From a virus, in IMG/VR virus record IMGVR_UViG_3300019093_000003, positions 1 to 25,656 of that record: a DNA stretch of 25,656 nt, one strand, 5' to 3'. Each line of letters begins with the position of its first letter. Position 1 is the stretch's first letter. The translations under genes and the position numbers were made by a program. The notes beneath the pieces were generated by a model, which saw only the letters and a program-made list of their open reading frames with translations, was not told where the DNA came from and made no database searches. Below, one piece after another: positions 1 to 7,820 of the stretch.

Positions 1-123
1 AAAGACGGATCATGGGTTCAATCGTGGCCTGCGATTACTAGTAATGTGGTATTCAGTGCTTTTACTCCAGATTGGGTTTTTATTGGTCGCAATGGCACAG
101 ATGATGATATCTATTATGCCAAT
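1..123. repeat. Left copy of 123-bp terminal direct repeat
   Basis: Bases 1-123 are identical to 25534-25656. The repeat lies inside a tail-fibre reading frame that continues in phase across the junction. It therefore marks a circular or circularly permuted molecule of 25,533 bp, most simply an assembly overlap, rather than a biological repeat inside the gene. Confidence 0.97.
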
Positions 124-1254
124 CTAAACACCAATACATGGAGTTACGTGGGCCGCACGGGTTTTACTAGTGCTAACCGTATAAGACAATTAACGCTAGG
201 GTCTACTGGAACCAGTACAGAAATTACCTATAGCACCGTGGTAGGTGGAAAATCCGGAAGCACACCAGAATTCGCAATTTATGCTAATCTGGATACCACT
301 GTGGCCAATACCACAGCCTATCATGATCCAGATCTGCAGAGAACATACACAGTGGGCAGTGGTTATCAAATAACCGATTATACTTTTATCAATACCACTA
401 CCTACGCAGATGATTATTTCAGTCTGTTCGATGGGCGGTCAATACATTGGTGTGGCAACAACGGTAATGTTTATTATAGCGATAATTTAAATTACCAGGC
501 AGGCAATTATGGTGATGCAAATGTGTGGCCTGCCAGTTTTAGTTACACGACATACCCGTGTGTAGTTGTTCCTTTAACTTGTCAATCACAAGGGCAGATG
601 TTTTTTGGAAATAGCGGTGCTTTCGTGATCGATAACAGAGCAACTATTGTGAGTAATCTAAGAGTGCATAATCCAGATACCACAACAGCCACAAATGTAG
701 CCAGTAATGCATTTAGTCTAGTGAATCTAGGCGTAAGTTATAATTTTAAAGATTGCGCAGAAGATCAAACAGGTGCAAGCACATGGATAGTAGGAGATAA
801 TGGTGCAATTATGTACGTGGCATTCAATTACGGTGGCCTAGGCTTTGGCAATGTTTGGATTCAAGCCACTGATTATACCGGCAGTCTTGGTAGCAACAAT
901 TTAACACACGTGATGACTTTTACATCTGCTGCTTATGATAGTAGTCCTAGAATTATTGTAGTAGGTGAAAATGGTTATGCCATGAAAGCCAACCGCGGAT
1001 TAGAAATTAGTAATATAAGCACAGGCACTAGTAACACACTACGAGCAGTGGGTAGTCGAACTCCCGGATCGCCCGATTGGCCTGCAGCGCCTACCGCAGA
1101 TACAGAAATTATTATAGCCGGCGATGGTGGCTACATTTTGCGTAGCACAAATGGTAGCAATACATGGAGCACATATGGTAGCCCTTATAATGTCAGTTGG
1201 CGTGCAGTGTATCCTTATCTAGATCCAGGTACAGGGCTAGACCAAAGATATTAA
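1..1254 (+). CDS. Tail fibre / beta-propeller-like tail protein (3' part of a gene starting at 25414)
   Basis: The frame is open from base 1. Joined to the 40 codons at 25414-25533 it gives a 457-aa protein. The N-terminus (MPTITTNDLKIWNG, then YVRKDGSWVQSW) has the short Asn/Trp-rich look common in phage tail-fibre attachment regions. The C-terminal two thirds contain repeats of the type VGENGYAMKANRG and GDGGYILRSTNGSNTW. These resemble BNR/Ycf48-like beta-propeller blades (G-x-x-G-x-I-x-x-S-x-x-G-x-x-W). This suggests a receptor- or surface-glycan-binding virion protein, but a catalytic role is not visible. The apparent GTG start at 46 is only the first start-like codon in the window; the true start is across the junction. 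It lies directly after the gpJ-like hub genes, where fibre genes normally sit. Tail-structural assignment is fairly sure; the propeller fold is an inference from the repeats. Confidence 0.75.
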   Translation, partial: KDGSWVQSWPAITSNVVFSAFTPDWVFIGRNGTDDDIYYANLNTNTWSYVGRTGFTSANRIRQLTLGSTGTSTEITYSTVVGGKSGSTPEFAIYANLDTTVANTTAYHDPDLQRTYTVGSGYQITDYTFINTTTYADDYFSLFDGRSIHWCGNNGNVYYSDNLNYQAGNYGDANVWPASFSYTTYPCVVVPLTCQSQGQMFFGNSGAFVIDNRATIVSNLRVHNPDTTTATNVASNAFSLVNLGVSYNFKDCAEDQTGASTWIVGDNGAIMYVAFNYGGLGFGNVWIQATDYTGSLGSNNLTHVMTFTSAAYDSSPRIIVVGENGYAMKANRGLEISNISTGTSNTLRAVGSRTPGSPDWPAAPTADTEIIIAGDGGYILRSTNGSNTWSTYGSPYNVSWRAVYPYLDPGTGLDQRY

Positions 1255-1271
1255 TTTACTAAATACATGTA

Positions 1272-1308
1272 TGCCCAATGCCTCAGTGTTGGGTTTAAAC
1301 CCCACAGG
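1272..1308 (+). other. Intergenic hairpin / palindrome upstream of the 168-aa gene
   Basis: CCCAATGC and GTGTTGGG can pair around a CTCA loop (8 bp including two G-T pairs). They are followed immediately by the palindrome GGGTTTAAACCC, which ends just before the AGGAG ribosome site. No T-tract follows, so I do not call it a terminator. It could tune translation or mRNA stability between the fibre gene and the next gene. Confidence 0.35.
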
Positions 1309-1317
1309 AGTTGTCAC

Positions 1318-1824
1318 ATGGCAGGTATTTTAGATTTCCAACAATACGTTGGAGGGCCAGACCAAGTCAAAGCAGAACAGGTCTTCCCCAGCAACCAAAG
1401 AACATTACTTTATAATTTCGGCACCAACATTGCAGGTTGGACATTCAACGCCGATTATCAAACAATCGTGGTAGATCAAGTGGCATTTAATCGATCTACT
1501 GGTAAACCAAATTTCAGTGAGAGTCAAGTGATTGGCTCTTTCCCCAAAGCAGAAGTCACAGGTAATGTAGCGCCCAATGTGGCCAATACTACAACTGGTA
1601 ATGTGTATGTTACGTTACCAGCCAATATGTATACAGGACCAATTATCCCTGATGCACGTGCCAATGTGCCTATTACTGTTTTCAGTCTAACCTGGACCGA
1701 TAATAGCACACCTGTACAAATCAATACACATCGTTGGGCATTAATTCAATGTTGGGAGCCAGATGTGGTGGTAGGCGATCCCACAGCCAATGTAAACTAT
1801 ACTGCTCTAACAATAGGAGCATAA
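1318..1824 (+). CDS. Unrecognised virion-module protein, 168 aa
   Basis: I chose ATG 1318 (MAGILDFQQYVGG) rather than the in-frame ATG at 1267. AGGAG lies 7 bases upstream of 1318, and no ribosome site is seen before 1267. The product is beta-rich in appearance (alternating hydrophobic and polar residues), has no signal peptide, membrane segment or recognisable catalytic motif, and ends in NYTALTIGA. It sits between two fibre genes and its stop is followed almost at once by the long fibre at 1826, so it is probably a structural or fibre-associated protein such as a baseplate or fibre linker. That function is inferred from position only. Confidence 0.7.
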   Translation: MAGILDFQQYVGGPDQVKAEQVFPSNQRTLLYNFGTNIAGWTFNADYQTIVVDQVAFNRSTGKPNFSESQVIGSFPKAEVTGNVAPNVANTTTGNVYVTLPANMYTGPIIPDARANVPITVFSLTWTDNSTPVQINTHRWALIQCWEPDVVVGDPTANVNYTALTIGA

Positions 1825-1825
1825 A

Positions 1826-4800
1826 ATGGGATACACTGTCAACATATATGAAACCACTAATGGGGTTAATGTCAGCGCAAGTGGAACAAATGTAAATATC
1901 ACCACTAGCACTAATCCTATTACTATCAGTTATAATGCCCTTGAACTGGATGGTGTTAATATAACCAATGCCAATGTAAATGCATCGGGCAATTTAATAT
2001 TAACTCTAAGTAATAGTGCAGTGATCAACGCAGGTCGCGTAACAGGAAACACCGGCGCTACAGGTGCTACAGGCGCAAATGGTGCTACAGGATCCAATGG
2101 TATTAGTGTGACTAACAGTAATATCAATGCCAGCGGCAATTTGATCTTTACCTATAGCAATTCTGCCACAACAAACGCAGGTAATATTAGATATATTATC
2201 AGTCAAGAAGTCAGCAATGTGGCCAATGCAGGTGTAACCAGTATTAATGGATTGACTGGCGTAGTTACATTGACCACTGCCAATATTGCCGAATCTGGAA
2301 ATCAATATTTTACCAATGCTAGAGCAAGAACTGCCATCACAGTGACTGGTGATGGCAGTTACGACAACGCAACTGGTCAAATTAACATAAACACATATGG
2401 CAACACCAACGTAGCGGCCTATTTGCCCACATACGCAGGTGCATTGACCGCTAGCAGTTTAACCACCACAGGAGCAGTTACAATTGGTGGTAATTTAACT
2501 GTTAATGGCAATATTACCACAATCAATGCCAACGTAATCACAGTAAATGATAAAAATATTGTTGTGGCCAATAATCAATCTACCAGCGCAGGCATCGATG
2601 GATCAGGTATCGACGCAGGCGGCGGAACACCTATAGCCACTTGGAGATATAATAATGCCACAACCAGTTGGCAAAGCAACATTGCAATTACTCCAGCAGC
2701 CAACGCCACAAGCAACATGGGTGGCACTTCGAATTATTGGAAAGATGTTTATGCTGCTAACATTAATGCAGTAACATTAACCGGCACTATCCAAACCGCC
2801 GCGCAAACCAATATTACAAGTCTAGGCACACTGTCTGGTTTAACTTTATCTGGCACTTTGAATGGAACCACATTACAAGCAGCCACGATAGGTAATCTAA
2901 ATGCCCAATTTACAGGTAATGGTCGCAATTTGACCAGCCTAACAGGAGCCAACGTAAGCGGCACAGTGGCCAATGCCACTTATGCCACACAAGCAGCGCA
3001 GGCCAACAATGCCAACTTGGCCACAACTGCAACCTATGTGACTGGTTTAACCAGTGCTAACGTAACCACAGCATTGGGCTTTGTTCCTGCAGATAGTAAC
3101 AGTGCCAGTAATTATGGCAATGCCAACGTAGCAGCCTATTTGCCAACCTACAGCGGTAATTTAAACAGTGTAACTGCTATCCCAGGTGCTGCTGTTACAG
3201 GCACAGTGGCCAACGCCAGTTATTCTTTACAATCTGGTCAAGCAAATAATGCCAATGCTGCTACAACAGCAACAACTGCAACCTACGTGACTGGTTTAAC
3301 CAGCGCCAATGTAACCACAGCATTGGGCTTTGTTCCTGCAGATAGTAACAGTGCCAGTAATTATGGCAATGCTAACGTGGCCAGTTATCTACCTACCTAT
3401 ACTGGTAATATCGGCGCCAATATTGCCGGTTCATCTCCCTTTATAACAGCCACTGGTACAAATGCAAACGTGACAATTAATCCCAATGGCCTAGGTAGTC
3501 TAGTATTAAATGCCCCATTGATAGCATCCGGCAATGTAACTGCCAGTTACTTTATCGGCAATGGTTCATTATTGACCAACTTGCCAGTGCAGCCAGGCAC
3601 TTATTCTAATGTAAATGTAGCAGCCTATTTGCCAACCTATACAGGCAACGTTGGTGCTGGCAACGTTGTTACAACTGGCGGGTCAGTTATCAACAGCAAC
3701 GTTGCTACTGGTAACATAAACATTTCAGGCAGTGGTGTTGTATACACACCCACAGTGCAGGCTACCACTTCGGCTGGCGGCGCATTAAAGAATGCCACTG
3801 GCACCACACAAGCAGCCTGGGGCGCAGGCGGTGGAGACAACTTTACTATCAGCGTCAGCACCAATCTAACAGGAGCAAATGCTCAAGTGGATATCAGTCC
3901 CACTGGCACTGGACATGTTCATATCAAACCCACTGGCACAGGTAGCGTGGAAATAGCACCCACCAACGTGGGCAGCATGAACAACATGACCATTGGCAAT
4001 GTGACACCACAAGCCGCAAACGTGACTGCCTTGGGTGCCAGCGGCAATGTAACTGCCAGTTACTTTATCGGCAATGGAAGTCAATTGACTGGTATTACTG
4101 CTATATCCAATTATAATGACACCAACGTGGCAGCCTATTTGCCCACGTATTCTGGCAACCTGGGTGGCACTTTGACCACTGCCGCACAAACCAATATCAC
4201 AAGAGTGGGTAATTTGACCACAGCCAATGTGACAGGCAGTGTGTTGGCTTTTGGTAATGTTGGCAATCAATATTTTATTGGACACAGTATCAATAACACA
4301 TTTGCCAATACTGCCACATACAGCGATGTAAAAATTGCCGGTTGGCAATACAGTAGTCCCACAGGCACCAACGTGGCCGCCGCAGCCATGTCCTTGACTG
4401 GTAATATTCAATTGACCAGAACCAACGACAACACCAATGCCCGTGTTCGACCCCTAGTAATCACTGGATTGTTTGATGCTAACGGTTTTAGTAGCAGTAT
4501 AGGTATCAGTCCGTTCAGTAACAGTGGCAGTGACACCAACTTGGTAGTGGGTATCAGTCGCATGCCAGCCGTGGTTCAGCAATTTAACATAGTTAACAGT
4601 CAAGCAACCGCAGTTAATATCAGTTCTGCAGGCGGTATGGTTACCACTGCTGGTATTTCGGCTACCAATCAACGTGCCAACGTGAACTACATGGTAGGCC
4701 AAACTGTGGAAGTGGGTTTATTTGCCAATGATACAACCAGTAGAATCATCAACGCCACAGCCTATAGAGCAGATTTTGCCACTTTGACCAGCAACACTGC

Positions 4801-5227
4801 CAACGTGGGCAATCGTATTGCTTTCGAATGCGTTGACAGCACTGCCAACATCAAGATTGCTGGTAACATTGTTTCTACCACTGGCGCGGTTGTTGCTCCA
4901 CGTGTGACTATACAAGGATTTACTGAAACATTAGTTGCACTAGGCAATACCTCTGGTACATTTGCACCCAATTTGGCCAATGGCACTATACAAACGTTGA
5001 CCTTGACTGGTAACCTAACATTCGATGCATTTACTAGTCCTGTTACAGGTCAAAGTGGAACATTTGTTTTGACACAGGATGGCACTGGTAATCGAACATT
5101 ATCTAGCACCATGAAATTTGCAGGTGGCTATAAAACATTAAGCAATAGCGCCGCGGCAATAGATCTAATGACTGTGTTCTATGATGGAACCAATTATTAC
5201 GCAAGTTTAACCACAGGATATGCATAA
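1826..5227 (+). CDS. Long tail fibre protein with collagen-like segment and repeats, 1133 aa
   Basis: ATG at 1826 is preceded by AGGAGCATAAA. Residues about 72-92 form a short collagen-like run of Gly-x-y triplets (GATGATGANGATGSNG), a common phage-fibre trimerisation element. The middle contains fibre repeats with the motifs TTALGFVPA, YGNANVAAYLPTY and FIGNGSxLT. One block is duplicated at about 249-bp spacing (3023-3140 and 3272-3389). Composition is dominated by Asn, Thr, Gly, Ala and Val with no Cys in the repeats, as expected of a beta-helical, trimeric fibre. The C-terminal part (from about residue 1030) is a compact, non-repetitive domain ending MTVFYDGTNYYASLTTGYA. No S74-type chaperone motif is seen. 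The stop overlaps the next start (TAATG), so it is translationally coupled to the glycine-rich adhesin. Likely the main side or tip fibre. Confidence 0.88.
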   Translation: MGYTVNIYETTNGVNVSASGTNVNITTSTNPITISYNALELDGVNITNANVNASGNLILTLSNSAVINAGRVTGNTGATGATGANGATGSNGISVTNSNINASGNLIFTYSNSATTNAGNIRYIISQEVSNVANAGVTSINGLTGVVTLTTANIAESGNQYFTNARARTAITVTGDGSYDNATGQININTYGNTNVAAYLPTYAGALTASSLTTTGAVTIGGNLTVNGNITTINANVITVNDKNIVVANNQSTSAGIDGSGIDAGGGTPIATWRYNNATTSWQSNIAITPAANATSNMGGTSNYWKDVYAANINAVTLTGTIQTAAQTNITSLGTLSGLTLSGTLNGTTLQAATIGNLNAQFTGNGRNLTSLTGANVSGTVANATYATQAAQANNANLATTATYVTGLTSANVTTALGFVPADSNSASNYGNANVAAYLPTYSGNLNSVTAIPGAAVTGTVANASYSLQSGQANNANAATTATTATYVTGLTSANVTTALGFVPADSNSASNYGNANVASYLPTYTGNIGANIAGSSPFITATGTNANVTINPNGLGSLVLNAPLIASGNVTASYFIGNGSLLTNLPVQPGTYSNVNVAAYLPTYTGNVGAGNVVTTGGSVINSNVATGNINISGSGVVYTPTVQATTSAGGALKNATGTTQAAWGAGGGDNFTISVSTNLTGANAQVDISPTGTGHVHIKPTGTGSVEIAPTNVGSMNNMTIGNVTPQAANVTALGASGNVTASYFIGNGSQLTGITAISNYNDTNVAAYLPTYSGNLGGTLTTAAQTNITRVGNLTTANVTGSVLAFGNVGNQYFIGHSINNTFANTATYSDVKIAGWQYSSPTGTNVAAAAMSLTGNIQLTRTNDNTNARVRPLVITGLFDANGFSSSIGISPFSNSGSDTNLVVGISRMPAVVQQFNIVNSQATAVNISSAGGMVTTAGISATNQRANVNYMVGQTVEVGLFANDTTSRIINATAYRADFATLTSNTANVGNRIAFECVDSTANIKIAGNIVSTTGAVVAPRVTIQGFTETLVALGNTSGTFAPNLANGTIQTLTLTGNLTFDAFTSPVTGQSGTFVLTQDGTGNRTLSSTMKFAGGYKTLSNSAAAIDLMTVFYDGTNYYASLTTGYA
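3023..3389 (+). repeat. Near-identical ~115-bp direct repeats inside the fibre gene (period 249 bp)
   Basis: The segment starting at 3023 (ACAACTGCAACCTATGTGAC) recurs at 3272 with only a few third-position changes. It encodes two copies of a block containing LTSANVTTALGFVPA and NSASNYGNANVA. A second, shorter repeat (GGCAATGTAACTGCCAG and following bases) occurs near 3531 and 4042 and encodes the FIGNGS motif. These look like internal fibre-repeat duplications. Confidence 0.8.
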
Positions 5228-5955
5228 TGTTTAGTGCTAGAACGGGATTTCGTAGTAGATCACAACAGGTCACTGATTATAGAGTCTTTACCACTAGCGC
5301 TGATTGGACAGCACCTAGCAATCTAATCAGCGCCACCATGTTGTTGGTGGCCGGGGGTGGTGGTGGAGGCGGCAAATGGACTGATTCCTTTGGAGACGTC
5401 AACGGCGGCGGGGGTGGCGCTGGCGGTGCATTTGTTAATACTAGTATTACATCTAATATCACCCCAGGTAACACCTATACTATTACTATAGGAACAGGTG
5501 GCACTGCCAATACCGGCAATGATGGCAGCATGGGTGGTAATAGCAGTGCATTTGGTTATACTGCCGTCGGCGGCGGTTATGGATCCGACGGTTATGGTGG
5601 CAATGGTGGATCCGGTGGTGGGGGACGTAGTGGGGGCGGATCAGGCACTGCTGGTCAAGGAAAAAATGGAGCAGGCGTTGCCATAACCGGCGGTGGCGGC
5701 GGTGGCTTCCTAGCGAATTCAGGTTCTACATTTGGTGGTAGTGGATTTGAGCCTGTAAATTATGGGTTTCCTAACACATTAATCACTGGTGCAGGATTCG
5801 CAACCTCGGATTGTGCATTTGGTGGCGATGCATATGGTGGCAGTGCATATGGTGGCGCCGGATCGGGTGGTAGAGGCGCAAGACCGGACAACAGCACCGC
5901 GGCCACAGCCGGAAAAAATGGTATTTGTATTATAAAGTATACTGTGAGCAATTGA
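5227..5955 (+). CDS. Glycine-rich tail adhesin / receptor-binding protein, 242 aa
   Basis: The start overlaps the stop of the long fibre gene by one base (TAATG). The first ~30 residues form an attachment region. From about residue 40 to 220 the sequence is very rich in glycine, in runs separated by short variable Ser/Thr/Asn/Tyr loops (VAGGGGGGGK, GGNGGSGGGGRSGGGSG). The protein closes with NGICIIKYTVSN. This arrangement matches the glycine-rich adhesin domains found at fibre tips, such as the polyglycine-II sandwich of T-even-like gp38 adhesins, where the loops between glycine runs contact the receptor. Its place directly after the long fibre supports a distal, receptor-contacting role. Glycine-rich domains are also found in other phage tail proteins, so the exact partner is inferred. 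Confidence 0.8.
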   Translation: MFSARTGFRSRSQQVTDYRVFTTSADWTAPSNLISATMLLVAGGGGGGGKWTDSFGDVNGGGGGAGGAFVNTSITSNITPGNTYTITIGTGGTANTGNDGSMGGNSSAFGYTAVGGGYGSDGYGGNGGSGGGGRSGGGSGTAGQGKNGAGVAITGGGGGGFLANSGSTFGGSGFEPVNYGFPNTLITGAGFATSDCAFGGDAYGGSAYGGAGSGGRGARPDNSTAATAGKNGICIIKYTVSN

Positions 5956-5957
5956 TC

Positions 5958-6236
5958 ATGTCCTACGAAGAAAATATTATAGAAACATTGCCCAATGAAG
6001 CGCAAGATTTGGCATTGCATGTAGCATTATGTGAACAGAGATATCGTCAATTGATGAATAAAGTGGATCACATAGAACAAAAAGTAGATGCTTTGGTTGC
6101 ATCTACAACAGAATTAAAAACATCAATAGACAATTATCAAAAAGAAACATTAAAACAATACATGACTTGGGGATCCATAATTATTGGTTTTTTAACCAGT
6201 GCCTTGGGCACCATGATTTTAAAATTTTTATTATAA
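5958..6236 (+). CDS. Holin-like / XhlA-type membrane protein, 92 aa
   Basis: I use ATG 5958 (MSYEENIIE), two bases after the adhesin stop. No strong ribosome site is present, so it is probably coupled to the upstream gene. Residues about 25-70 form a heptad-like amphipathic coiled coil (LMNKVDHIEQKVDALVAST). This is followed by a single hydrophobic segment at about residues 72-92 (WGSIIIGFLTSALGTMILKF). A coiled coil with one C-terminal membrane helix, and about this length, is the architecture of XhlA-family phage proteins, which act in host lysis with a holin and endolysin. It is the only lysis-like gene I see. It could alternatively be a Rz-like or other small membrane protein, but there is no N-terminal signal anchor or lipobox. 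Confidence 0.65.
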   Translation: MSYEENIIETLPNEAQDLALHVALCEQRYRQLMNKVDHIEQKVDALVASTTELKTSIDNYQKETLKQYMTWGSIIIGFLTSALGTMILKFLL

Positions 6237-6245
6237 GGTGATCAT

Positions 6246-6311
6246 ATGAGAACATTACCCACACGTGGCAGCAGAACACGTAAAAATCGCAACAAACCAC
6301 CAAGGAAATAA
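6246..6311 (+). CDS. Possible 21-aa basic micro-ORF
   Basis: ATG 6246 is preceded by AAGGTGATC at close spacing, an unusually extended match to the anti-SD complement. The 21 codons encode a strongly Arg/Lys-rich peptide beginning MRTLPTRGS and ending PPRK. Its stop lies one base before the start of the next small gene, whose ribosome site (AAGGAAA) is inside this ORF. It may be a nucleic-acid-binding micropeptide or a leader coupling translation to the next gene. Coding status is uncertain because it is so short. Confidence 0.45.
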   Translation: MRTLPTRGSRTRKNRNKPPRK

Positions 6312-6312
6312 C

Positions 6313-6471
6313 ATGCCCGTACACAAAGCAACTGGGCCACGTGGAGGCCCGGGATGGCAATGGGGAAATTCAGGCCGTGTGTACCCTACAAAAAAAGCAG
6401 CAATGGCCCAGGCCCAGGCCGCTTATGCTAGTGGTTACAAAAAACCGAAAACTGTGACCAAACAAAAATAA
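6313..6471 (+). CDS. Small conserved-type phage protein with GWQWGxSGxxYPTKxxA motif, 52 aa
   Basis: ATG 6313 (MPVHKATGPRGG) has AAGGAAA upstream; the longer frame from GTG 6265 has no better site. The sequence GPGWQWGNSGRVYPTK followed by an alanine/glutamine helix and ASGYKKPK is a pattern I associate with small hypothetical proteins in many phage genomes. It is basic and probably soluble, and I know no function for it. It is clustered with other small genes just after the tail and lysis-like genes. Confidence 0.7.
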   Translation: MPVHKATGPRGGPGWQWGNSGRVYPTKKAAMAQAQAAYASGYKKPKTVTKQK

Positions 6472-6486
6472 TAATATACATATGGC

Positions 6487-6765
6487 ATGTATGTGAAGAA
6501 AATTATACCTGCACCTGTGCCAGAATTTATTCGAGATCGTGTGGGCCGAATATATAAAATTTCAGATCTTTTGGCAAAATGTTCCGCTGTAACCACTATC
6601 AATTTGAGGAAAGTGCCACACAACAGCAAACATGATTTCAAACAGTTGGAATGGTTATCTAAAAGCACTTTGGATGATATACGCAAAAAATATCCCCATA
6701 AAACAAGACTTCAATGTTATAATATGCAGATCTATGCAACCAAAAGATTGAAAAAATTAAAATAA
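6487..6765 (+). CDS. Unrecognised basic protein, 92 aa
   Basis: The frame from ATG 6487 (MYVKKIIPAPVPEF) is open for 92 codons and strongly Lys/Arg-rich, ending RLKKLK. There is no clear ribosome site at the usual distance, so the start is uncertain. No membrane segment or known motif is visible. The high charge and a helical middle part would fit a nucleic-acid-binding protein, but this is inference. It is the last gene before the strong promoter at 6785, so it ends the late transcript or precedes an unseen termination site. Confidence 0.55.
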   Translation: MYVKKIIPAPVPEFIRDRVGRIYKISDLLAKCSAVTTINLRKVPHNSKHDFKQLEWLSKSTLDDIRKKYPHKTRLQCYNMQIYATKRLKKLK

Positions 6766-6784
6766 CAAACAATATCCAAATAAT

Positions 6785-6813
6785 TTGACTTGTGCATAAA
6801 TTATAAATATAAT
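6785..6813 (+). promoter_or_regulatory. Strong sigma70-like promoter for the accessory operon
   Basis: The -35 box TTGACT (6785-6790), a 17-base spacer and a perfect TATAAT (6808-6813) lie in an AT-rich gap. Start of transcription is expected near 6820. The first gene has AGGAGG at 6833-6838 and ATG 6844. Confidence 0.85.
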
Positions 6814-6843
6814 GTATATGCAGTATTATTATAGGAGGATATT

Positions 6844-7257
6844 ATGTTAACTGTAAATTCGCGCGGTATAAGAGAAATTACTCTTACACCAAAAATCACC
6901 ATGGCCCGCACACAATATTATGATATGAGCAACGAGGACAGTGCTTATATCTATGAATGGCTAATCAAATTTCTAGCCGATGCAACTGAATTGGCCACAC
7001 ACGATGCTGGTCTCAAGAAAGAATGGTTTGCAACACATGCCAAACAATGGCCACGTGGTCGAAAAGGCGCCAATAGTCTAGCCAGCACCGTGGCAGGTAT
7101 TGTTGCACACAAGATGCACAATCCATCACACAATATCAGTGAACCTTTGTTACAATCCATTGAAACAATTTTTGATTTGATACATGACCTCTATGAACAA
7201 TTACCCAATTCTCCTCAAACTGTCAGGTTTAAAATTAGTTTTATTGTATATGAATGA
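6844..7257 (+). CDS. Unrecognised accessory protein, 137 aa (first gene after the strong promoter)
   Basis: The ATG has a perfect AGGAGG five bases upstream and follows a consensus promoter, so expression should be strong and early. The protein is soluble and mostly helical in appearance. It carries a basic patch (WPRGRKGANS at about residues 69-78) and ends with a helix-rich region (EPLLQSIETIFDLIHDLYEQL). I do not recognise the family. Host-takeover, regulatory or replication-assisting roles are all possible given its position at the head of a promoter-terminator unit separate from the virion genes. It overlaps the next gene by 8 bases. Confidence 0.75.
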   Translation: MLTVNSRGIREITLTPKITMARTQYYDMSNEDSAYIYEWLIKFLADATELATHDAGLKKEWFATHAKQWPRGRKGANSLASTVAGIVAHKMHNPSHNISEPLLQSIETIFDLIHDLYEQLPNSPQTVRFKISFIVYE

Positions 7258-7513
7258 TATTATTTTTGAGCAGACATGGGATCGCATGGATCATGATCCG
7301 GAAACCGAAATGCAATTTTGGCAAACGTTCGAGCAAACCCAATATCTAGACCACATGCATGTGACCTATACACGCAGTGTCTCTAGCCAAATCGACAGGG
7401 AAATTGTACAGGTATCTAGAACATATACCATGAGCGATAATGAAAAAATTTTGTTCTTATTGAAATTCCCCAACTGTGCTAGATATCATTTTTTTGATGA
7501 CACAGATGAATAA
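7250..7513 (+). CDS. Unrecognised acidic protein, 87 aa
   Basis: I chose ATG 7250 (MNDIIFEQTWDRM), which overlaps the stop of the preceding gene by 8 bases. The frame extends upstream to 7184, but there it would lie over the preceding coding region. The product is acidic and rich in aromatic and Met residues (MDHDPETEMQFWQTFEQ) and ends HFFDDTDE. There is no membrane segment or known motif. It is tightly packed in a four-gene accessory operon and probably translated by coupling. Confidence 0.65.
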   Translation: MNDIIFEQTWDRMDHDPETEMQFWQTFEQTQYLDHMHVTYTRSVSSQIDREIVQVSRTYTMSDNEKILFLLKFPNCARYHFFDDTDE

Positions 7514-7820
7514 CCATGAAATAGTAGAATGGTTCAACCGGACCTATAATGCAAGGATTGATGCCAACAGTCAGATTCGTCGAGTGGTTAGACTGGATCA
7601 TACCATATATGGTGATAATTCAGATCCACAGATTCACAGTGGTCCGGTACAACATGAACAATTGCAATGTGTCAGTGTGAGTTTACCAGCCGAAGATTTG
7701 GGTCGAATTATCGGTCGCATGTGGATATACGAAGGTCGAGAAGACAATCCGGCCATCCAGGATGCACTCAATCAATTGAGAACCATTGTGGCATTATTAG
7801 ACAGGAGCAACCATGCCTAG
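7506..7820 (+). CDS. Unrecognised accessory protein, 104 aa
   Basis: Two ATGs are possible, 7497 and 7506. I list 7506 (MNNHEIVEWFNRTY), which overlaps the preceding stop; neither has a visible ribosome site, so coupling is likely. The central part (RRVVRLDHTIYGDN and VSVSLPAEDLGRIIGRM) suggests an alpha/beta fold, and the C-terminus is helical (NPAIQDALNQLRTIVALLD). The family is not recognised. It overlaps the HNH gene start by 8 bases. Confidence 0.65.
   Translation: MNNHEIVEWFNRTYNARIDANSQIRRVVRLDHTIYGDNSDPQIHSGPVQHEQLQCVSVSLPAEDLGRIIGRMWIYEGREDNPAIQDALNQLRTIVALLDRSNHA

Noticed and set aside
46-1254. Tail fibre gene starting at GTG 46
   Set aside because: The frame is open upstream to base 1 and continues from ATG 25414 across the circular junction; 46 is only the first start-like codon in the linear window.
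3866-4411. Long open frame on the - strand opposite the fibre gene (181 codons), and similar - strand frames elsewhere
   Set aside because: They lie wholly inside confident + strand genes, have His/Cys/Gly-rich composition typical of antisense reading of this repetitive gene, and lack ribosome sites.
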